Part shown: positions 41,110-49,992 of the stretch, piece after piece
Layout of the letters: each line of letters starts with the position of its first letter
Position numbering within the stretch: the first letter of the stretch is position 1
Source: Embleya scabrispora DSM 41855
GTDB taxonomy: Bacteria; Actinomycetota; Actinomycetes; Streptomycetales; Streptomycetaceae
Direction of reading: 5' to 3'
Assembly: GCF_000372745.1 (NCBI RefSeq)
Contig: NZ_KB889679.1
Coordinates: 1-64,000, forward strand
DNA: 64,000 nucleotides
Notes under the pieces: generated by a model
Told to the model about the DNA's origin: nothing
Database searches by the model: none
Seen by the model: the letters and a program-made list of their open reading frames with translations, nothing else
Program-made: the position numbers and the translations under genes

Positions 41110-42369
41110 TCAGCCGAAGAACTGACGAACATGTTCCAGCCCCGCCACGAGCGCGTCGACCTCACTCGGCGTGGAGTAGAGGTAGAACGAGGCTCGCGTG
41201 GTCGCCGGCACGCCGTAGCGCAGGCACACCGGACGGGCGCAGTGGTGACCGACCCGGACCGCGATGCCCTGCTCGTCGAGCACCTGGCCCACGTCGTGCG
41301 GGTGGATGTCACCGAACGTGAAGGAGATCGCCGCACCGCGCGCCACGTTGTCCGCCGGGCCGATGATCTTCAGGCCCTCGACACCGTTCAACGCGTCGAT
41401 CGCGTAACCCGTGATCGCGTGCTCGTGCGCGGCGATGCGATCCATGCCGATCGCCGACAGGTAGTCGATCGCCGCACCGAGCCCGACCGCCTCCGTGATC
41501 GGCGGGGTGCCGGCCTCGAACTTGTGCGGCGCGGGCGCGTACGTGGACGCGCTCATCGTCACGGTCTCGATCATCTCGCCGCCGCCCAGGAACGGCGGCA
41601 GCTCCTCCAGCAGGCCCAACCGGCCCCAGAGCACGCCGATGCCGGTCGGACCGCACATCTTGTGGCCGGTGAACGCGACGAAGTCGGCGCCCAGGGCTTG
41701 GACGTCGAGCACCGTGTGCGGCGCGGCCTGCGACGCGTCGACCACGACCAGGGCGCCGACGTCGTGCGCACGGCGCACGATCGGCTCCAGGTCGTTGACC
41801 GTGCCGAGGATGTTCGAGGTGTGCACGACCGAGACGACCTTGGTCTCCTCGGTGATCACCTGCTCGATGTTCGACAGGTCGAGCCGGCCCTCGTCGGTGA
41901 GCCCGAACCACTTGAGCTTCGTGCCGGTGCGCTGCGCGAGCAGCTGCCACGGGACGATATTCGAGTGGTGCTCCATCTCGGTGATCACCACGTCGGCGCC
42001 CACGCCGACCTTGAACGGTTCGTCCGCCCAGGTCAGCATGTTCGCCACGAGGTTGATCGCCTCGGAGGAGTTCTTGGTGAAGATCACCTCGTCCCGGCTG
42101 GGCGCGTTGATGAACTGCGCGACCTTGTCCCGGGCGCCCTCGTACAGCGCGGTGGCCTCTTCGGCCAGCACGTGCACGCCTCGGTGCACGTTCGCGTTGC
42201 TGTTCGCGTAGTAGTGCGTCATGGCGTCGATCACCTGACGCGGGGTCTGCGACGTCGCCGCGTTGTCCAGGTAGACAAGCGGTCGGTCGCCGTGCAGGAG
42301 CCGTTCGAGGATCGGGAAATCCTTGCGGATCGCGTCCGTGTCGAGCAGCCCCGGCAGGTGCACTGTCAT
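41110..42369 (-). CDS. sufS: Cysteine desulfurase SufS
   Basis: PLP enzyme of 419 residues that takes sulfur from cysteine to form a persulfide for SufU. The PLP Lys is in VAFTGHKMCGPTGIG (about 235), the PLP-contacting His in MEHHSNIVPW, and the catalytic Cys in VRVGHHCARPVCLR (about 372), which is the group II arrangement. The ATG at 42369 overlaps the sufC stop (ATGA). Confidence 0.96.
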   Translation of the reverse strand: MTVHLPGLLDTDAIRKDFPILERLLHGDRPLVYLDNAATSQTPRQVIDAMTHYYANSNANVHRGVHVLAEEATALYEGARDKVAQFINAPSRDEVIFTKNSSEAINLVANMLTWADEPFKVGVGADVVITEMEHHSNIVPWQLLAQRTGTKLKWFGLTDEGRLDLSNIEQVITEETKVVSVVHTSNILGTVNDLEPIVRRAHDVGALVVVDASQAAPHTVLDVQALGADFVAFTGHKMCGPTGIGVLWGRLGLLEELPPFLGGGEMIETVTMSASTYAPAPHKFEAGTPPITEAVGLGAAIDYLSAIGMDRIAAHEHAITGYAIDALNGVEGLKIIGPADNVARGAAISFTFGDIHPHDVGQVLDEQGIAVRVGHHCARPVCLRYGVPATTRASFYLYSTPSEVDALVAGLEHVRQFFG

Positions 42370-43130
42370 GCAGTCTCCCCCTTGCCGGTGTACGCCTCGT
42401 AACCTTCGTCCTCGAGCTTGTCCGCGAGTTCGGCGCCGCCGGACTCGACGATCCGGCCGCCCGCGAAGACGTGCACGTGGTCGGGCTTGATGTACTTCAG
42501 GATGCGCGTGTAGTGGGTGATCAGCAGGGTGCCGATCTCGCCGCCGGCCTGCACGCGGTTGACGCCCTCGGACACCACGCGCAGCGCGTCGACGTCCAGA
42601 CCGGAGTCGGTCTCGTCGAGGATCGCGATCTTCGGGCGCAGCAGTTCCAGCTGAAGGATCTCGTGGCGCTTCTTCTCGCCGCCGGAGAAGCCCTCGTTGA
42701 CGTTGCGCTCGGCGAAGGCGGGGTCCATCTGGAGGCGCTCCATGGCCTCCTTGACCTCCTTGATCCACAGCCGCAGCTTGGGGGCCTCGCCACGGGTGGC
42801 GGTGGCGGCGGTGCGCAGGAAGTTGGACACCGAGACGCCGGCGACCTCGACGGGGTACTGCATGGCGAGGAACAGGCCGGCGCGGGCCCGCTCGTCGACG
42901 GTCATGGACAGCACGTCCTCGCCGTCGAGCAGCACACTCCCGCCGGTGACCCGGTATTTCGGGTGGCCCGCGACCGAGTACGCCAGGGTCGACTTGCCGG
43001 AGCCGTTGGGGCCCATGATGGCGTGGGTCTCGCCCTGCTTCACGGTCAGGTCGACGCCGCGAAGGATCTCGCGCGGACCGTTCTCGGCGTCCACACTGAC
43101 GTGCAGGTCGCGGATCTCAAGCGTTGCCAT
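42366..43130 (-). CDS. sufC: Fe-S assembly ATPase SufC
   Basis: ATPase of the SufBCD scaffold, 254 residues. Walker A is GPNGSGKSTLA (about 39-49), the signature region FSGGEKKRHEI, Walker B IAILDETDSGLD and the switch His LLITHYTRIL. It lies seven bases after the Rieske gene and overlaps sufS. Confidence 0.96.
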   Translation of the reverse strand: MATLEIRDLHVSVDAENGPREILRGVDLTVKQGETHAIMGPNGSGKSTLAYSVAGHPKYRVTGGSVLLDGEDVLSMTVDERARAGLFLAMQYPVEVAGVSVSNFLRTAATATRGEAPKLRLWIKEVKEAMERLQMDPAFAERNVNEGFSGGEKKRHEILQLELLRPKIAILDETDSGLDVDALRVVSEGVNRVQAGGEIGTLLITHYTRILKYIKPDHVHVFAGGRIVESGGAELADKLEDEGYEAYTGKGETA

Positions 43131-43137
43131 AACGGAC

Positions 43138-43455
43138 TCAGGACTCCTGGTTCACTTCGACATAGACGGCGCCGCCGTCGATCTTCACGGGGTACACGGG
43201 GACCGGCAGATTGGCCGGGGGGCCCGAGGGGCGGCCGGTACGCAGATCGAAGCGCGAGCCGTGCAGCCAGCACTCGATCGTGCAGTCCTCGACCTCGCCC
43301 TCGGACAGCGAGACGTTGGCGTGCGAGCACACGTCGTTGATCGCGTACACGTCGCCTTCGGTGCGCACGAGGGTGACCGGGACCTCGTCGAGCACGACGC
43401 GCAGCGGCGTGTCCTCGTGCAGGTCCGTCTCGGCGCAGGCCCTGAGGTAGCTCAT
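43138..43455 (-). CDS. Rieske-type ferredoxin within the suf operon
   Basis: Small Rieske [2Fe-2S] protein of 105 residues. Cluster ligands are the Cys and His of NDVCSHANVSL and of IECWLHGSRFDL. Its start overlaps the sufD stop (ATGA at 43452), so it is co-translated with the scaffold. Such a gene between sufD and sufC is usual in streptomycetes; its role (electron supply or cluster sensing) is not established. The protein resembles the ferredoxin subunit of ring-hydroxylating dioxygenases. Confidence 0.93.
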   Translation of the reverse strand: MSYLRACAETDLHEDTPLRVVLDEVPVTLVRTEGDVYAINDVCSHANVSLSEGEVEDCTIECWLHGSRFDLRTGRPSGPPANLPVPVYPVKIDGGAVYVEVNQES

Positions 43456-44684
43456 CGGGCGCCGCCTTCGAGGCGCGCCTCGATCTGCTTCATCAGCCGC
43501 TCCTGGAGGTCGGCGATGCCGACCCTGGAGATCACCTCGGCGAAGAAGCCGCGTACGACCAGGCGGCGGGCCTCGTCGGCCGGGATGCCGCGCGACTGGA
43601 GGTAGAAGAGCTGCTCGTCGTCGAAGCGCCCGGTCGCACTGGCGTGCCCGGCGCCGGCGATCTCGCCGGTCTCGATCTCCAGGTTGGGCACCGAGTCGGC
43701 ACGTGCGCCGTCGGTGAGCACCAGGTTGCGGTTGAGCTCGTAGGTGTCGGTGCCCTCGGCGGTGGCCCGGATGAGCACGTCGCCGATCCACACCGTGTGC
43801 GCGTCCGCGCCCTGGAGCGCGCCCTTGTAGGTGACCAGGCTGCGGCACTGGGGCACGTCGTGGTCGATGAACAGACGGTGTTCCAGGTGCTGGCCGGCGT
43901 CGGCGAAGTACACGCCGTACAGCTCGGCGTCGCCGCCCGGGGCGTCGTAGACCACCCGCGGGAACAGCCGGACCAGGTCGCCGCCGAGGGTGACCACGAC
44001 CGACGTGAAGGACGCGTCCCGACCCACCCGGGTCAGGTGCGAGGCCACGTGCACGGAATCGGCGTCCCAGTCCTGGATCGAGACGACCTTGAGCTGAGCG
44101 CCGTCGCCGACGATGAACTCGACGTTCTGCGCGTAGGTCGCGGAGCCGCTGTGGTCGAGCACCACGGTCGCCTCGGCGAATCGCTCGACCTCGATCGTGA
44201 CGTGCCCGAACGCGGTGCCGCCGGCGCCGTGCAGGGTGACCACGACCGGCTCGGCGAGCTGGGTGTCCTTGCCGACCACGACGAGCGTGGCCTTCTCGAA
44301 CGAGCTGTACGCCTGGGCCGCGACCCGGTCGACGGGCGCGCCGGCGCGGCCGATCCGCGCGTCGGAGCGGTCCACCGTCTCGACGGTGACGCCCTCGGGC
44401 GCGGTCACCGAGACGGTGACCTCGCCCCGGTCGCCGCCGGCGGCGGTGCCGTCGTGCAGGCCGCGCAGGCGGGCCAGCGGGGTGAACCGCCAGTCCTCCT
44501 CGCGGCCGGTGGGCACCACGAAGTCGGCCACGTCATAGGACGCGACCGCCACCTGACGGGCGTCCGCGGGCTGGGCGACCGAGCGGCCTGTGCCGGGGCC
44601 GGCGAGCACGTTCTCGGCCCCGGCCTCGCGCACGGCGATCGATCCGGCGGTGGTGCTACCGGGAGTGTTGGTGTTCGCAGCCAT
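43452..44684 (-). CDS. sufD: Fe-S assembly scaffold protein SufD
   Basis: Beta-helical scaffold subunit of 410 residues that pairs with SufB and SufC. The N-terminal part contains PTGREEDWRFTPLARLRGL, and the C-terminal family motif is EIAGAGHASATGRFDDEQLFYLQSRGIPADEARRLVVRGFF, which carries the conserved His. It starts three bases after the sufB stop. Confidence 0.95.
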   Translation of the reverse strand: MAANTNTPGSTTAGSIAVREAGAENVLAGPGTGRSVAQPADARQVAVASYDVADFVVPTGREEDWRFTPLARLRGLHDGTAAGGDRGEVTVSVTAPEGVTVETVDRSDARIGRAGAPVDRVAAQAYSSFEKATLVVVGKDTQLAEPVVVTLHGAGGTAFGHVTIEVERFAEATVVLDHSGSATYAQNVEFIVGDGAQLKVVSIQDWDADSVHVASHLTRVGRDASFTSVVVTLGGDLVRLFPRVVYDAPGGDAELYGVYFADAGQHLEHRLFIDHDVPQCRSLVTYKGALQGADAHTVWIGDVLIRATAEGTDTYELNRNLVLTDGARADSVPNLEIETGEIAGAGHASATGRFDDEQLFYLQSRGIPADEARRLVVRGFFAEVISRVGIADLQERLMKQIEARLEGGAR

Positions 44685-44687
44685 GGA

Positions 44688-46100
44688 CTAGCCCACAGCC
44701 CCTTCCATCTGAAGCTCGATCAGGCGGTTCAACTCGAGGGCGTACTCCATGGGGAGTTCGCGCGCGATGGGCTCGACGAACCCGCGCACGATCATCGCCA
44801 TGGCCTCGTCCTCGGTCATGCCGCGGCTCATGAGGTAGAACAGCTGGTCGTCGGAGATCTTGGAGACGGTCGCCTCGTGACCCATCGACACGTCGTCCTC
44901 GCGGACGTCGACGTACGGGTAGGTGTCCGAGCGGCTGATCGTGTCCACGAGCAGCGCGTCGCACTTGACCGACGAGGTCGAGCCGTGCGCACCCTCCTCG
45001 ATCTGGACCAGACCGCGGTAGGAGGTGCGGCCACCGCCGCGCGCGACCGACTTGGACACGATGTTGGACGACGTGTTCGGGGCGCAGTGCACCATCTTCG
45101 AACCGGCGTCCTGGTGCTGGCCCTCGCCCGCGAAGGCGATCGACAGCGTCTCGCCCTTGGCGTGCTCGCCGAGCAGCCACACGGCCGGGTACTTCATGGT
45201 GACCTTGGAACCGATGTTGCCGTCGATCCACTCCATCGTGGCGCCCTCGTGGGCCACCGCGCGCTTGGTCACCAGGTTGTACACGTTGTTCGACCAGTTC
45301 TGGATGGTCGTGTACCGCACCCGGGCGTTCTTCTTGACGATGATCTCGACCACGGCCGAGTGCAGCGAGTCCGACTTGTAGATCGGCGCCGTGCAGCCCT
45401 CGACGTAGTGCACGTGGGAGCCCTCGTCGGCGATGATCAGCGTGCGCTCGAACTGGCCCATGTTCTCGGTGTTGATCCGGAAGTAGGCCTGGAGCGGGAT
45501 CTCCACGTGCACGCCCGGCGGGACGTAGATGAACGAGCCGCCGGACCACACCGCGGTGTTCAGCGCGGAGAACTTGTTGTCGCCGGTCGGGATGACCGAG
45601 CCGAAGTACTCCTTGAACAGCTCCGGGTGCTCGCGCAGCCCGGTGTCGGTGTCCAGGAAGATGACGCCCTGCTCCTCCAGGTCCTCGCGGATCTGGTGGT
45701 AGACGACCTCGGACTCGTACTGGGCGGCGACGCCCGCGACCAGGCGCTGCTTCTCCGCCTCCGGGATGCCGAGCCGGTCATAGGTGTTCTTGATGTCCTC
45801 GGGCAGGTCCTCCCACGAGGCGGCCTGCTTCTCGGTCGAGCGCACGAAGTACTTGATGTTGTCGAAGTCGATCCCGGAGAGGTCGGAGCCCCACGTCGGC
45901 ATCGGCTTCTTGCCGAAGAGCCGAAGGCCCTTCATGCGCTGCTTCAACATCCACTCGGGCTCGGACTTCTTCGCCGAGATGTCCGCGACGACCTCTTCGG
46001 AAATGCCTCGTCGCGCCGAGGCACCGGCGGTGTCCGAGTCGGCCCAGCCGTACTCGTATGTGCCCAGGCCCTCGAGCTCGGGGCGAGCGTCGGTGGTCAT
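44688..46100 (-). CDS. sufB: Fe-S assembly scaffold protein SufB
   Basis: Core scaffold of 470 residues on which [4Fe-4S] clusters form. Typical segments are [36 protein letters not shown] and the C-terminal [29 protein letters not shown]. The Cys of VKCDALLVD is the probable ligand, with Glu/His partners nearby. No intein is present, unlike the M. tuberculosis SufB. GGGAGGAC precedes the ATG at 46100, which overlaps the sufR stop. Confidence 0.96.
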   Translation of the reverse strand: MTTDARPELEGLGTYEYGWADSDTAGASARRGISEEVVADISAKKSEPEWMLKQRMKGLRLFGKKPMPTWGSDLSGIDFDNIKYFVRSTEKQAASWEDLPEDIKNTYDRLGIPEAEKQRLVAGVAAQYESEVVYHQIREDLEEQGVIFLDTDTGLREHPELFKEYFGSVIPTGDNKFSALNTAVWSGGSFIYVPPGVHVEIPLQAYFRINTENMGQFERTLIIADEGSHVHYVEGCTAPIYKSDSLHSAVVEIIVKKNARVRYTTIQNWSNNVYNLVTKRAVAHEGATMEWIDGNIGSKVTMKYPAVWLLGEHAKGETLSIAFAGEGQHQDAGSKMVHCAPNTSSNIVSKSVARGGGRTSYRGLVQIEEGAHGSTSSVKCDALLVDTISRSDTYPYVDVREDDVSMGHEATVSKISDDQLFYLMSRGMTEDEAMAMIVRGFVEPIARELPMEYALELNRLIELQMEGAVG

Positions 46101-46933
46101 GAAGTAGTCCTCCCGGAAGCCGGGGTGGCGTCGGTCGATTCCCGCGGACGGGAAGGGCCCCGGCGCGGCGGATTCTTGTCTTCGCTGTTCTTGCGGCCGG
46201 ACGAGCCGACCCCGCGACCGGTCGGACCGGCCGATTGAGCCTGTACAGCGGGAACGTGCGTGGTGCAGACGCCGTCGCCGTGGGCGATCGTCGCCAGCCG
46301 TTGCACGTGCGTACCGAGAAGGCGCGCGAACACCTCGGCCTCGGCCTCGCAGAGCTGCGGGAACCGCTCGGCGACGTGAGCCACCGGACAGTGGTGCTGG
46401 CAAAGCTGCTCTCCGCCGGGTGCAGGCCGCGCACTCGCGGCATACCCGTCGGCGGACAGCGCCTCGGCCAGCGCTCGGGCCCGCTCCCCGGCGGGCGCGG
46501 ACTCGACCGAGGGACGATACCTCTCCTCGCGCGCGGCAAGCCGGTCGCGGGCGAATTTCGCCACCGCCTCGTCGCCGAGGTGCTCGGCGACGAAGCCCAG
46601 CGCGTCGGCCGCCAGCTCGTCGTACTCCTGGTGGAAACCGGAGCGGCCGGCGTCGGTGAGTGCGAACACCTTGGCCGGGCGACCCCGACCGCGGCGCCCG
46701 TAGACGCGCTGCTCGGTGGCCTCGACCACACCCTCGGCGACCAGTGCGTCCAGATGGCGACGCACGCCCGCCGGGGTCAGCTCCAACCGCTCGGCCAGGT
46801 CCGCCGCGGTGGACGGGCCGTGGTCGACGATCGAACGGGTGACCCGGTGCCGGGTGCCCTCGTGACCGTCATGCTCGGGCGTGCCGACAGCCGGGACGGG
46901 GGTCCGCCTCGGTGCCTCTTCGCTCGTCCGCAT
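46097..46933 (-). CDS. sufR: Fe-S cluster repressor SufR
   Basis: DeoR/ArsR-like winged-helix protein of about 278 residues that represses the suf operon when it carries a [4Fe-4S] cluster. The HTH is [30 protein letters not shown], with the wing [21 protein letters not shown]. Cluster cysteines are likely CQHHC and the Cys of FPQLCEAE, with another in GDGVCTTH. The C-terminal ~50 residues are polar and variable. ATG 46933 was chosen; GTG 46942 is possible but falls in the palindrome. It is the first gene of the operon. Confidence 0.93.
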   Translation of the reverse strand: MRTSEEAPRRTPVPAVGTPEHDGHEGTRHRVTRSIVDHGPSTAADLAERLELTPAGVRRHLDALVAEGVVEATEQRVYGRRGRGRPAKVFALTDAGRSGFHQEYDELAADALGFVAEHLGDEAVAKFARDRLAAREERYRPSVESAPAGERARALAEALSADGYAASARPAPGGEQLCQHHCPVAHVAERFPQLCEAEAEVFARLLGTHVQRLATIAHGDGVCTTHVPAVQAQSAGPTGRGVGSSGRKNSEDKNPPRRGPSRPRESTDATPASGRTTS

Positions 46934-46941
46934 GTTTTCCA

Positions 46942-46955
46942 CAACACCATTGTTG
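46942..46955. promoter_or_regulatory. Candidate SufR operator
   Basis: CAACA-CCAT-TGTTG is a perfect 5+5 inverted repeat directly before the sufR start, in an AT-rich patch unlike its surroundings. Its position over the start region would suit autorepression of the suf operon. The sequence differs from the mycobacterial ACACT-N5-TGTGA site that I recall. Confidence 0.6.
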
Positions 46956-47002
46956 CGTTAATCGCGCCGCACACCAAACGGTGATCACGTGCGGTCCGTC
47001 AC

Positions 47003-47016
47003 TTAGGTGTGCCTAA
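47003..47016. promoter_or_regulatory. TTAGG-N4-CCTAA palindrome
   Basis: TTAGG-TGTG-CCTAA lies between sufR and the divergent ABC transporter. The half sites match the outer ends of the DtxR/IdeR iron box (TTAGGTTAG...CCTAA), but the centre is five bases too short, so iron-regulator binding is uncertain. Confidence 0.45.
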
Positions 47017-47135
47017 CAACACACCCGCTCGGCGCACCCGGCCCGACCTGCGGATATCTCTGACGACCCGTCAGGTGGGCCGATCCGGACGACCCCGCCA
47101 CAAGGGGTGCCGAGACCTTTCTAGACTGACTCGTC

Positions 47136-48065
47136 ATGGACTCCTCGCCGCCGGCAGTCGCGATCACGGGCCTGGTCAAGCGCTACGGCGACAAGACCGC
47201 CGTGGACGGGCTCTCGCTCACCGTCGAACGCGGCCTGGTGACCGCGGTACTCGGCCCCAACGGAGCCGGGAAGACCAGCACGATCGAGATCTGTGAAGGC
47301 TACCGCCGTGCCGACGCCGGCGAGGTGCGGGTGCTCGGCCTGGACCCGGTACGCGACGCCACCGCGCTGCGGCCCCGGATCGGGGTGATGTTGCAGGCGG
47401 GCGGCGTGTACTCGGGAGCGCGCGCCGAGGAGATGTTGCGCCACGTGGCGAAGCTGCACGCGCACCCCTTGGACGTGTCGATGCTGATCGAGCGACTGGG
47501 CCTGGGCTCGTGCGGACGGACCACCTACCGGCGGCTGTCCGGCGGGCAGCAGCAGCGCCTCGCGCTCGCGCTCGCCGTGGTCGGCCGCCCCGAGCTGGTC
47601 TTCCTGGACGAGCCGACCGCCGGACTGGACCCGCACGCCCGGCACGCCACCTGGGACCTGGTGCGCGAGCTGCGCGCCGACGGGGTGAGCGTGGTGCTGA
47701 CCACCCACCTGATGGACGAGGCCGAGAAGCTGGCCGACGAGGTGGCGATCGTGGATCGGGGCCGGGTGATCGCGTCCGGCTCGCCCGAGGCGCTGTGCCA
47801 CGACGGCGCGGAGAACTCGCTGCGCTTCGCCGGGCCGCCCGGCCTGGACCTGGGCTCGCTGTTGAACGCGCTGCCGGAGGGCGCCAAGGCGCTGGAGGTG
47901 TCCCGCGGCGCGTACCGGATCGAGGGCGACATCGACCCGCAGCTGCTGGCCACGGTCACCTCGTGGTGCGCGCAGCACGGGGTGATGCCGGAGCGGCTGA
48001 CCGTGGAACGACGCAGCCTGGAGGACGTGTTCATGGAGCTGACCGGACGGGAGCTGCGGAGTTGA
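47136..48065 (+). CDS. ABC-2 type transporter ATPase
   Basis: ATPase of 309 residues driving the next-encoded permease. Walker A is GPNGAGKTSTIE, Q loop MLQAGGVY, signature LSGGQQQRLALA, Walker B LVFLDEPTAGLDP and switch LTTHLMDEAE (drug-exporter/gliding-motility type). A C-terminal accessory domain of ~80 residues ends in RRSLEDVFMELTGREL, the standard ending of this group. It is divergent from sufR. The set ABC ATPase-permease-ctaA next to suf is a conserved actinobacterial arrangement. Confidence 0.93.
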   Translation: MDSSPPAVAITGLVKRYGDKTAVDGLSLTVERGLVTAVLGPNGAGKTSTIEICEGYRRADAGEVRVLGLDPVRDATALRPRIGVMLQAGGVYSGARAEEMLRHVAKLHAHPLDVSMLIERLGLGSCGRTTYRRLSGGQQQRLALALAVVGRPELVFLDEPTAGLDPHARHATWDLVRELRADGVSVVLTTHLMDEAEKLADEVAIVDRGRVIASGSPEALCHDGAENSLRFAGPPGLDLGSLLNALPEGAKALEVSRGAYRIEGDIDPQLLATVTSWCAQHGVMPERLTVERRSLEDVFMELTGRELRS

Positions 48066-48070
48066 GCGCG

Positions 48071-48850
48071 GTGGCGAAGGAGCAGACGCGCGGTACGTTC
48101 GCGCCCGCGCCGGGGGCCGCGCCGCCGGCGCGGATGATCCTGGCGCAGAGCGCCCTGGAGACCCGGATGTTGCTGCGCAACGGCGAGCAACTGCTGCTGA
48201 CGGTGATCATCCCGACACTGCTGCTGGTGGTCTTCTCCTCGGCGGACATCGTGGACACCGGGGACGGCGAGCGGGTGGACTTCCTGGCGCCGGGAGTGCT
48301 CGCGCTCGCGGTGTTGTCGACCGCGTTCACCGGACAGGCGATCGCGACCGGGTTCGAGCGGCGCTACGGCGTGCTCAAGCTGCTCGGCTCGACCCCGCTG
48401 CCGCGTTGGGGGCTGATGGTCGCCAAGACGGCCTGCGTGATCCTGGTGGAGATCCTCCAGGTGACGCTGCTCGTGGTGATCGCGCTGGCGCTGGGCTGGT
48501 CGCCGCACGGCAATCCGGCCTGGGTGGTCCTGCTGCTCGTGCTGGGCACGGCGGCGTTCTCCGGGCTGGGCCTGTTGATGGCCGGGACGCTGCGCGCCGA
48601 GGCGACGCTGGCCGCCGCGAATCTGGTGTTCATCCTGCTGCTGCTCGGTGGCGGGGTGATCGTGCCGCTGGACAAATTCCCCTCCGGGGTCGAGCACACG
48701 CTCGCGCTGCTGCCGATCTCGGCGCTCTCCGACGGGCTTCGGGACGTGCTCCGGGACGGATCGGGGCTGCCGCTGGGCGACGTGGCGATTCTGGCGGTCT
48801 GGTCGGTTTTGGGGCTGGGCGCCGCGGCGCGCTTCTTCCGCTGGGAGTGA
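48071..48850 (+). CDS. ABC-2 type transporter permease
   Basis: Membrane subunit of 259 residues with about six helices (LLLTVIIPTLLLVVFSSADIV, FLAPGVLALAVLSTAFTGQA, and VILVEILQVTLLVVIALALGW among them). The GTG at 48071 follows GGAG by ten bases; a TTG at 48062 overlapping the ATPase stop is the alternative. The conserved link to ctaA suggests a role around heme or cytochrome oxidase assembly, but the substrate is unknown. Confidence 0.9.
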   Translation: MAKEQTRGTFAPAPGAAPPARMILAQSALETRMLLRNGEQLLLTVIIPTLLLVVFSSADIVDTGDGERVDFLAPGVLALAVLSTAFTGQAIATGFERRYGVLKLLGSTPLPRWGLMVAKTACVILVEILQVTLLVVIALALGWSPHGNPAWVVLLLVLGTAAFSGLGLLMAGTLRAEATLAAANLVFILLLLGGGVIVPLDKFPSGVEHTLALLPISALSDGLRDVLRDGSGLPLGDVAILAVWSVLGLGAAARFFRWE

Positions 48851-48912
48851 GGCCCGGAAGCGGAGTCGGGTGCGCGGTGGGAGCGGCATCGGTCGACACC
48901 CCTGGTGCGCTT

Positions 48913-48926
48913 GTGAATTCATTCAC
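48913..48926. promoter_or_regulatory. Palindrome in front of ctaA
   Basis: GTGAAT-TC-ATTCAC is a 14-bp inverted repeat ending eight bases before the ctaA start, in a short AT-rich patch. It could be a regulator site at a leaderless or short-leader promoter. Confidence 0.5.
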
Positions 48927-48934
48927 GACGTAGC

Positions 48935-49900
48935 ATGTCGCGCATGAGTCTGCAGGCCGTCTCCCCCCTCGTCGCCCGCCGCGTGTTCCTCGCGAACCTG
49001 GTGGCGCAGATCGGCATCGTCGTCACGGGCGGTCTCGTCCGACTCACCGACTCGGGCCTGGGGTGTGACACCTGGCCCCGGTGCGACAGCGACACCAGCG
49101 ACTGGACGCCGCACCAGGCGGTCAGCCACCACGCGTACATCGAGTTCGGCAACCGCATGCTGACCTACGTGGTCGGCGCGATCGCGGTGGCCTGCGTGGT
49201 GGCCGCGTACCGGCTGACCGTGCGCCGCAAGGACATCACCACGCTGGCCTGGATCCAGATCGGCACGGTCGTCGGCCAGGCCGTGCTCGGCGGCATCACC
49301 GTGCTGACCGACCTGCACCCGATGGCGGTGGCCAGTCACCTGCTCCTGTCGATGCTGCTGATCGCGTCGGCGGTCGCGCTGTACGAACGCGGCGGCGAGG
49401 GCGACGCGCCGGCCCGGCTGCTGGTCCGCCCCGAGATCCGCTGGTTCGGCTACGGCACGCTGGCCGTGGCCGCCGCGCTGATCGTGATCGGCACCGTGGT
49501 CACCGGCTCCGGACCGCACGCGGGCGACCTCAAGGCCAAGCGCTTCGACGTGGACATCGACCAGATGGCCTGGCTGCACGCCGACCTGGCCTTCCTGCTC
49601 CTGGGCGCGGCCGTCGCCCTGGCCCTGGCCCTGCGCGTCACCGACGCCCCCGCAGCCGCCCAGCACCGCGTCCGGTGGCTGCTGGCCGTGCTGATCCCGC
49701 AGGGCCTGATCGGCTACGTCCAGTACTTCAACGGCCTCCCCGAGTGGATGGTCCTCACCCACATGCTCGGCGCCGCCCTCACCGTGGTCACCGCCACCCG
49801 TGCCCTGTTCGGCCTGCGCGTGCGGGGCGAGGCGTCGCCCGACACCGAGACCGACGACCTCGACACCGAACTGCGCGAACCGGTCGCCACCAGCTACTGA
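48935..49900 (+). CDS. ctaA: Heme A synthase CtaA
   Basis: Membrane enzyme of 321 residues converting heme O to heme A for the aa3 oxidase. It has about eight helices. The first shows IGIVVTGGLVRLTDSGLGCDTWPRC, with the conserved Cys pair loop. Heme-ligand His residues are likely in ...SHHAYIEFGNR, VASHLLLSM, WLHADLAFLL and MVLTHMLGAAL. No Shine-Dalgarno is seen before either ATG (48935 or 48944), so the transcript may be leaderless. It is convergent with the egt operon. Confidence 0.93.
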   Translation: MSRMSLQAVSPLVARRVFLANLVAQIGIVVTGGLVRLTDSGLGCDTWPRCDSDTSDWTPHQAVSHHAYIEFGNRMLTYVVGAIAVACVVAAYRLTVRRKDITTLAWIQIGTVVGQAVLGGITVLTDLHPMAVASHLLLSMLLIASAVALYERGGEGDAPARLLVRPEIRWFGYGTLAVAAALIVIGTVVTGSGPHAGDLKAKRFDVDIDQMAWLHADLAFLLLGAAVALALALRVTDAPAAAQHRVRWLLAVLIPQGLIGYVQYFNGLPEWMVLTHMLGAALTVVTATRALFGLRVRGEASPDTETDDLDTELREPVATSY

Positions 49901-49935
49901 CCACCGGACGCCGTCCCACCGGACGCCGTCGCGGA

Positions 49936-49969
49936 AAACGGGTCGAACCCTCGCGGGTCCGACCCGTTT
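49936..49969. terminator. Bidirectional terminator between ctaA and the egt operon
   Basis: aaacgggtcg and cgacccgttt form a 10-bp stem that continues with a smaller inner stem (accc/gggt). It lies in the 92 bp between the convergent stops. Confidence 0.85.
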
Positions 49970-49992
49970 CGATGTTCCGGGAACACCTCGGG

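Noticed and set aside
44656-45549. Frames overlapping sufB in other phases
   Set aside because: sufB itself is certain from its family motifs and operon position; the alternatives have no recognisable domain.
47003-47016. A standard DtxR/IdeR iron box
   Set aside because: Outer half sites match but the centre is five bases short, so it is reported only as a palindrome.
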